Shown here: piece by piece, positions 60,052 through 64,000 of the stretch
Position numbering within the stretch: the stretch's first letter is position 1
Layout of the letters: each line of letters opens with the position of its first letter
The notes under the pieces: model-generated
Database searches by the model: none
What the model saw: only the letters and a program-made list of their open reading frames with translations
Told to the model about the DNA's origin: nothing
Made by a program: the position numbers and the translations under genes
Source of the DNA: Apostichopus japonicus
Taxonomy: Eukaryota; Echinodermata; Holothuroidea; Aspidochirotida; Stichopodidae
Assembly: GCF_037975245.1 (NCBI RefSeq)
Contig: NC_092563.1
Location: 29,413,960 to 29,477,959, forward strand
DNA: 64,000 nt
Direction of reading: 5' to 3'

Positions 60052-62589
60052 AGGCAGCATAAGGGGTGGGGAACGTGCCCCCATTCACCCCTCATCACGG
60101 GTCTGCGACATTATTCAAGAGTTGTGCATCTCTCAGCTTCATGTCGAAAATCTGTGTAATTCCTGAATTTGTTGCTGCTCTGTTCTAAATCTTTCGTGCT
60201 TTCTAGTACACACTATAACATATATCTTGGAAGTGTGTTTCGTCATCAGCATCTTAGTGTGTAAGAGCGAGCATAAAGAATAATTCTACTCGATTGACAT
60301 TATTTAATGCATTAAACTGCATATTAAATTCAACAAAAGTACATACACCCCACCCAACCACCCACGAAGAAAAAAATAAATTTAAAAAGTGGATGTCATT
60401 AGGTTTTCAGTAGCTATAATATTTCTTTCTAAGATGAGCTGTTCATTATTGTTTCTTAATCTGCTTAGTAAAACCACTTTCTCATTTGGTTCCAAGTTTG
60501 ATATTTGTTGTCCTTTCACCTATTTTATTCTCGAATGAAGCAAGCTGTAAAATTTTAATAACGATTTGATATTGATAAAATCCGGTACCTTGTAAGCTGT
60601 GTAAATATCAACACATTAAATAATGTATCCCGTCTTTTCTACTATTCTGTTTCATAATTGTCTATACAGGGGAAACAACAACATTTTCTCTACAGGCAGA
60701 CACTAGCACCCGCGCGCACACGCAGACAAACACAATCAAAAACATGTTGAAAACATTTTGTGAGTGATTGTACCAAGTTAACTAATAACAGATTATAGGC
60801 ACGTTGGGCTTTCGTCACAAATGTCCAAACTAGAATAGTGCAAACCAGTGGCGTCGATTAAAGGGGAACCATCCACTCCAAAGGTAAATACCGTCCGACT
60901 GTTTGACTACTTTGTTTTCAAATGATGTGAAAGAGAAATTATGAATATTAAACTACCTTTGTATGGAATAAAACAATATTATACAAAGTGTGCCTATGTC
61001 AAGTTACATTAGTATGTTAGTACATAAGGAATTGATCGTGTTAATGAAATTATTCTAATGAAACTGCCGGAGTGTATTCAATCCCCGCCCCACCCCCCTT
61101 CCCCCTACACATTTGTAACTAGAGCCTATATGCACTCCAACTTTACTTAAACTATACTATATAAATAGAGAAGCACTCCACCTTACTTAGAACGTTATGT
61201 TGAGGGAAGCGTTTCTATGACAACTAATTACTTTATTCGTTAGCCAATTGTTTTCTGTCAGAGTAAGAATGACCTGCCGGCTATACACATATACCCACAT
61301 TATTCAACTTCGTTTAATTAATGTGCAACACTGTGATGACATTGTGATCCTTATAACAGTAGTTTTTGGTCTTTGACACCTGTATACAGTAGTGACGTAA
61401 CAGGGAACTTCTGTTATATCTAAGTAACAAGTTCTCAAGGATAAAATCGAGTGTCTAGATTATACAACATGATTAGAACATTTAATTTTAAATTTACTGA
61501 GAAGATGAGGGAATGTTCCCGTTCCTCTTTGAATATGCATGAAAACTCCCAATATTGCTTTAAAAATAGCATGAAATTAAAAAGATAAAACAGGCACAGG
61601 AAACAAGTGATATGCTGTAAAATGATCTAACGAAATTAATAACATTAGATATGTCAACTTTACGAGGCAAATTAAGATGTAAACTTGGTGATAAAATGAT
61701 AGCAAAGGTCTAAAGAAGTCTCGTTTCGAAAAGAAAAAAAATGTGAGCGAAAGTGAAGTTGCATGCAGGATATTCGACCTTTGGCCTCAAAGACGTCAGC
61801 GTTACCCAATTTTATTATGTGATCATATTGCCACAGTGACATGCATAATCCGTTCAGGAAATCTATTGATGAAGTTAAGTTGTCTTTTACTGCTTTCTAC
61901 TGGTAATAAAGTACAAAAGCAAAACCTTGGAATAATTTAGCAGCATGTCAGAGGGTATTATCACTAATCCCTGAAAATAAATAGAAATATCATGATTTAT
62001 GATAATCTTGTACTCGAATTACTCCCTGTTTTATCCTTGTTATTAGTTAGTTTAGCATGATGCTTATAGGTTATTACAATCATTTGAATAATTAATAGAT
62101 ATAGATTAATCACAAATTAGGACATCGTCATGCGAATAATAAATATATTATAAAAGAAACAAGTGACCATCTTTTCTTTTTTTGAATATCTGAAAGTAGC
62201 TCTTGATAGATAATCTGATTATAACGACCTGAAGTTTCGTGATTCAATTTCAGTCAGGCTTGCAGTATATGTTTAATTTAAAAATGAATCAGTTATGTGG
62301 ACAGGAGGGGCTTTTGCCAAAACATCGGTATTCATCCAAGATCAATTAGATACTAATAATTGATGGAATCTGCTAACACACACACATACATGTTTGTATT
62401 ACATTCAGACCGAGGACCCAATTGTATTTTCCATTGTTCAAATCCACGTACCTATAACCTTAACAATATCCCATACAATAGAATCCTTCCGAGGACGTGG
62501 TGATTCTCTAGAAATAAAAACCGAGGACTTGGAATTCTTTTGTTCAAGTCCTCTGTCAGAAATACAAAACAAACGCAGACATGTACACA

Positions 62590-62610
62590 CGCACACACGC
62601 ATACACACAC

Positions 62611-62692
<82 letters not shown>
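62590..62692. repeat. CA then TA microsatellite
   Basis: An ACACGC run followed by two long TA runs split by GCACA. The open frames rich in Ile/Tyr here are artefacts. Confidence 0.95.
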
Positions 62693-62697
<5 letters not shown>

Positions 62698-63105
62698 CAG
62701 CTATGAGATCCCTTCTTTCTATATTGTTCTAACAATAGCAACACCTTGAGGGATCCATTAGTTTTATCCTTCATTCGCATGACATGGTAAAATATCAATA
62801 ACTAAACTGCAACAAGAGCAATACCTCATAATGTTGGTTATATTATAATTTATTTTCATTGATTGTTTTCAGACATGTGTGACATACGTGTTAGCTATTG
62901 AATGGTTTCAGATGCACGGAGAAGCGGAAGCATAATAATTAAAAACTTGTTTTAGCCACGCACCAAGATAACTTCCAACAAGAGGAGAAGAATCATGAAA
63001 GTGTTTATTCCCCTAATGTCGAGATGAGGGTTTAATCGAAGAAAAATCAAAACTTTACAGGGAGCCGGATATATAAGAAGGTATGGTAAACCAGTGATAT
63101 CAATC

Positions 63106-63295
63106 CAGTGGCGCAATGATTCATATGGTTTCAATATAGGGCCCCGTAGGCGAGCGAGTGAGGTGCGCAATCATTTAGAGACAGCACTTGCGCAATGAGA
63201 GCCGGTTCCCCATTTTTCTTGATGATATCCTTGTTTCTGTTCTTGGTTCGGGACCGGTGCTTCGCCCCTTTCAGCCCTCTGTTGTTACGCCACTG
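63106..63295. mobile_element. hAT-like MITE, CAGTGGCG ends
   Basis: It has an exact 8-bp target duplication TATCAATC (63098-63105 and 63296-63303) with ends CAGTGGCGCAATG and the complement of CAGTGGCGTAAC. At 190 bp it is non-coding. The flanks 62693-63105 and 63304-63460 hold no gene I can support. Confidence 0.88.
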
Positions 63296-63459
63296 TATCA
63301 ATCTTGAAACAGCCTCTGTGCAAGCTCAGTACTCTAATCGTACACCCATCGTGTTTAGGAAAAATGTTAAATGGGTCTCTAAAGTAACATTTAAAAACCT
63401 ATCAAAGCTGTACGAAGATTCCTATGCTCACATTATGTCTTTACGAAACCTTGAGAAAG

Positions 63460-64000
63460 AAAACTGTCCAGTGGCGTGCGCAAGAACCGCAAGGAATGGG
63501 AGGGGGAACACCACAGAATGCACTATTTGTCGTCTAAATTTTAATTTAATATTGCTCTGGCGGAGGACCCACAAGTCCTCCTAAATAGGAGACATTTCCA
63601 ATGACTCCACTATAAAGTCGTTTATTCGACTCTTGCCCTCCCATAAAGCTCAGAAACCCAATCTTTATCATTCAGGGGAAACTTATGATTTGTTATTATA
63701 GCACAACCTTTCGTTATGAGATTCTTATAAAGACCTATATTATAGTCTATAGAATCGAATGCACAATTTGACGTCTTAATTGTATATTCGAGGGGACCCC
63801 CCCCCCCTCCAATCACCATACATAAAAAAGTTTCAAGGGCCACAGAATAACATTTCTCCATTACAGAATCCTTCATTCGCCTCTTCTCCTTCCATAAATT
63901 AGGTTCAGGCCCTAACCTTGAAAATTTGACGTTATTTCTATTTATTAGCACAAACTTCCGGTAAAAGCTTCCTATACAGACCTAACTTAAAGTCCATACA
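63460..64000. repeat. Start of another G-rich repeat with ~270-bp internal units
   Basis: Begins with CCAGTGGCGTGCGCAAG, a hAT-like end similar to the one at 63106. It continues with units carrying CATTCAGGGGAAAC / CCATAAA..TTAGG and AAAGACCTATATTATAGTCTATAG, repeated with changes at the window edge (CAGACCTAACTTAAAGTCCA). It is related to 42391-42730 and incomplete because the window ends. Confidence 0.55.

Larger units (their letters stand above)
58438..62260 (+). repeat. GPCR segmental duplication, copy 3, rearranged
   Basis: Starts with the receptor 5' region. It then joins downstream blocks of the unit in a different order. A block like copy 1 positions about 52.38-52.68 kb lies at about 60.57-60.87 kb, ahead of blocks like 49.96-50.15 kb (now about 61.0-61.15 kb) and 50.9-51.7 kb (now about 61.2-62.2 kb). 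It is more diverged than copies 1 and 2 and has a LINE fragment inserted at about 59176-60051. Confidence 0.8.

Noticed and set aside
62438-62798. Ile/Tyr-rich open frames on both strands
   Set aside because: Translations of TA and CA microsatellites.
63195-63584. 129-codon open frame with a hydrophobic start
   Set aside because: Its first third lies in a MITE with target duplications and the rest in another repeat; not a gene.

Overview
The window is animal nuclear DNA: intron-bearing genes with GT/AG splice sites, AT-rich spacers, SINEs, LINE fragments and many small non-autonomous DNA transposons. A tandem orphan GPCR family, BPI/LBP and SLC35G genes and this repeat style suggest a marine deuterostome, most likely an echinoderm. 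The species cannot be fixed from the sequence.

Layout. 1-4.6 kb: repeats, a decayed reverse transcriptase (RT) and a higher-order satellite. 4.6-18.3 kb: two paralogous two-exon SLC35G-type (EamA, drug/metabolite transporter) genes on the minus strand, 9 kb apart. Between them lies a 3.07-kb foldback element. 19.1-21.5 kb: a broken CR1/L2/Rex1-type LINE on the plus strand. 25.4-41.5 kb: a BPI/LBP-family gene on the minus strand. I rebuilt it as 16 coding exons (475 residues) with every splice phase consistent; no single long open frame reveals it. 43.9-45.5 kb: one hAT-like element nested inside another. 47.6-62.3 kb: three tandem copies of a duplicated segment carrying a single-exon class A GPCR. 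One copy is intact and two are pseudogenes; a further 3'-end fragment is present.

Four intact gene models are supported: two membrane transporters, one secreted lipid/LPS-binding immune protein and one orphan receptor. They share no obvious pathway.

The most unusual material is in the repeats. A roughly 190-bp retroposed family begins with about 40 nt resembling the 5' end of U2 snRNA; there are four copies and one partial copy, all in the same orientation, and one has a 15-bp target duplication. A TTAA-flanked MITE family has an exact empty site in a paralogous segment. At least six hAT-like elements have 8-bp target duplications that can be read directly. Positions, splice sites, terminal repeats and duplications were read by eye, without alignment or database searches.
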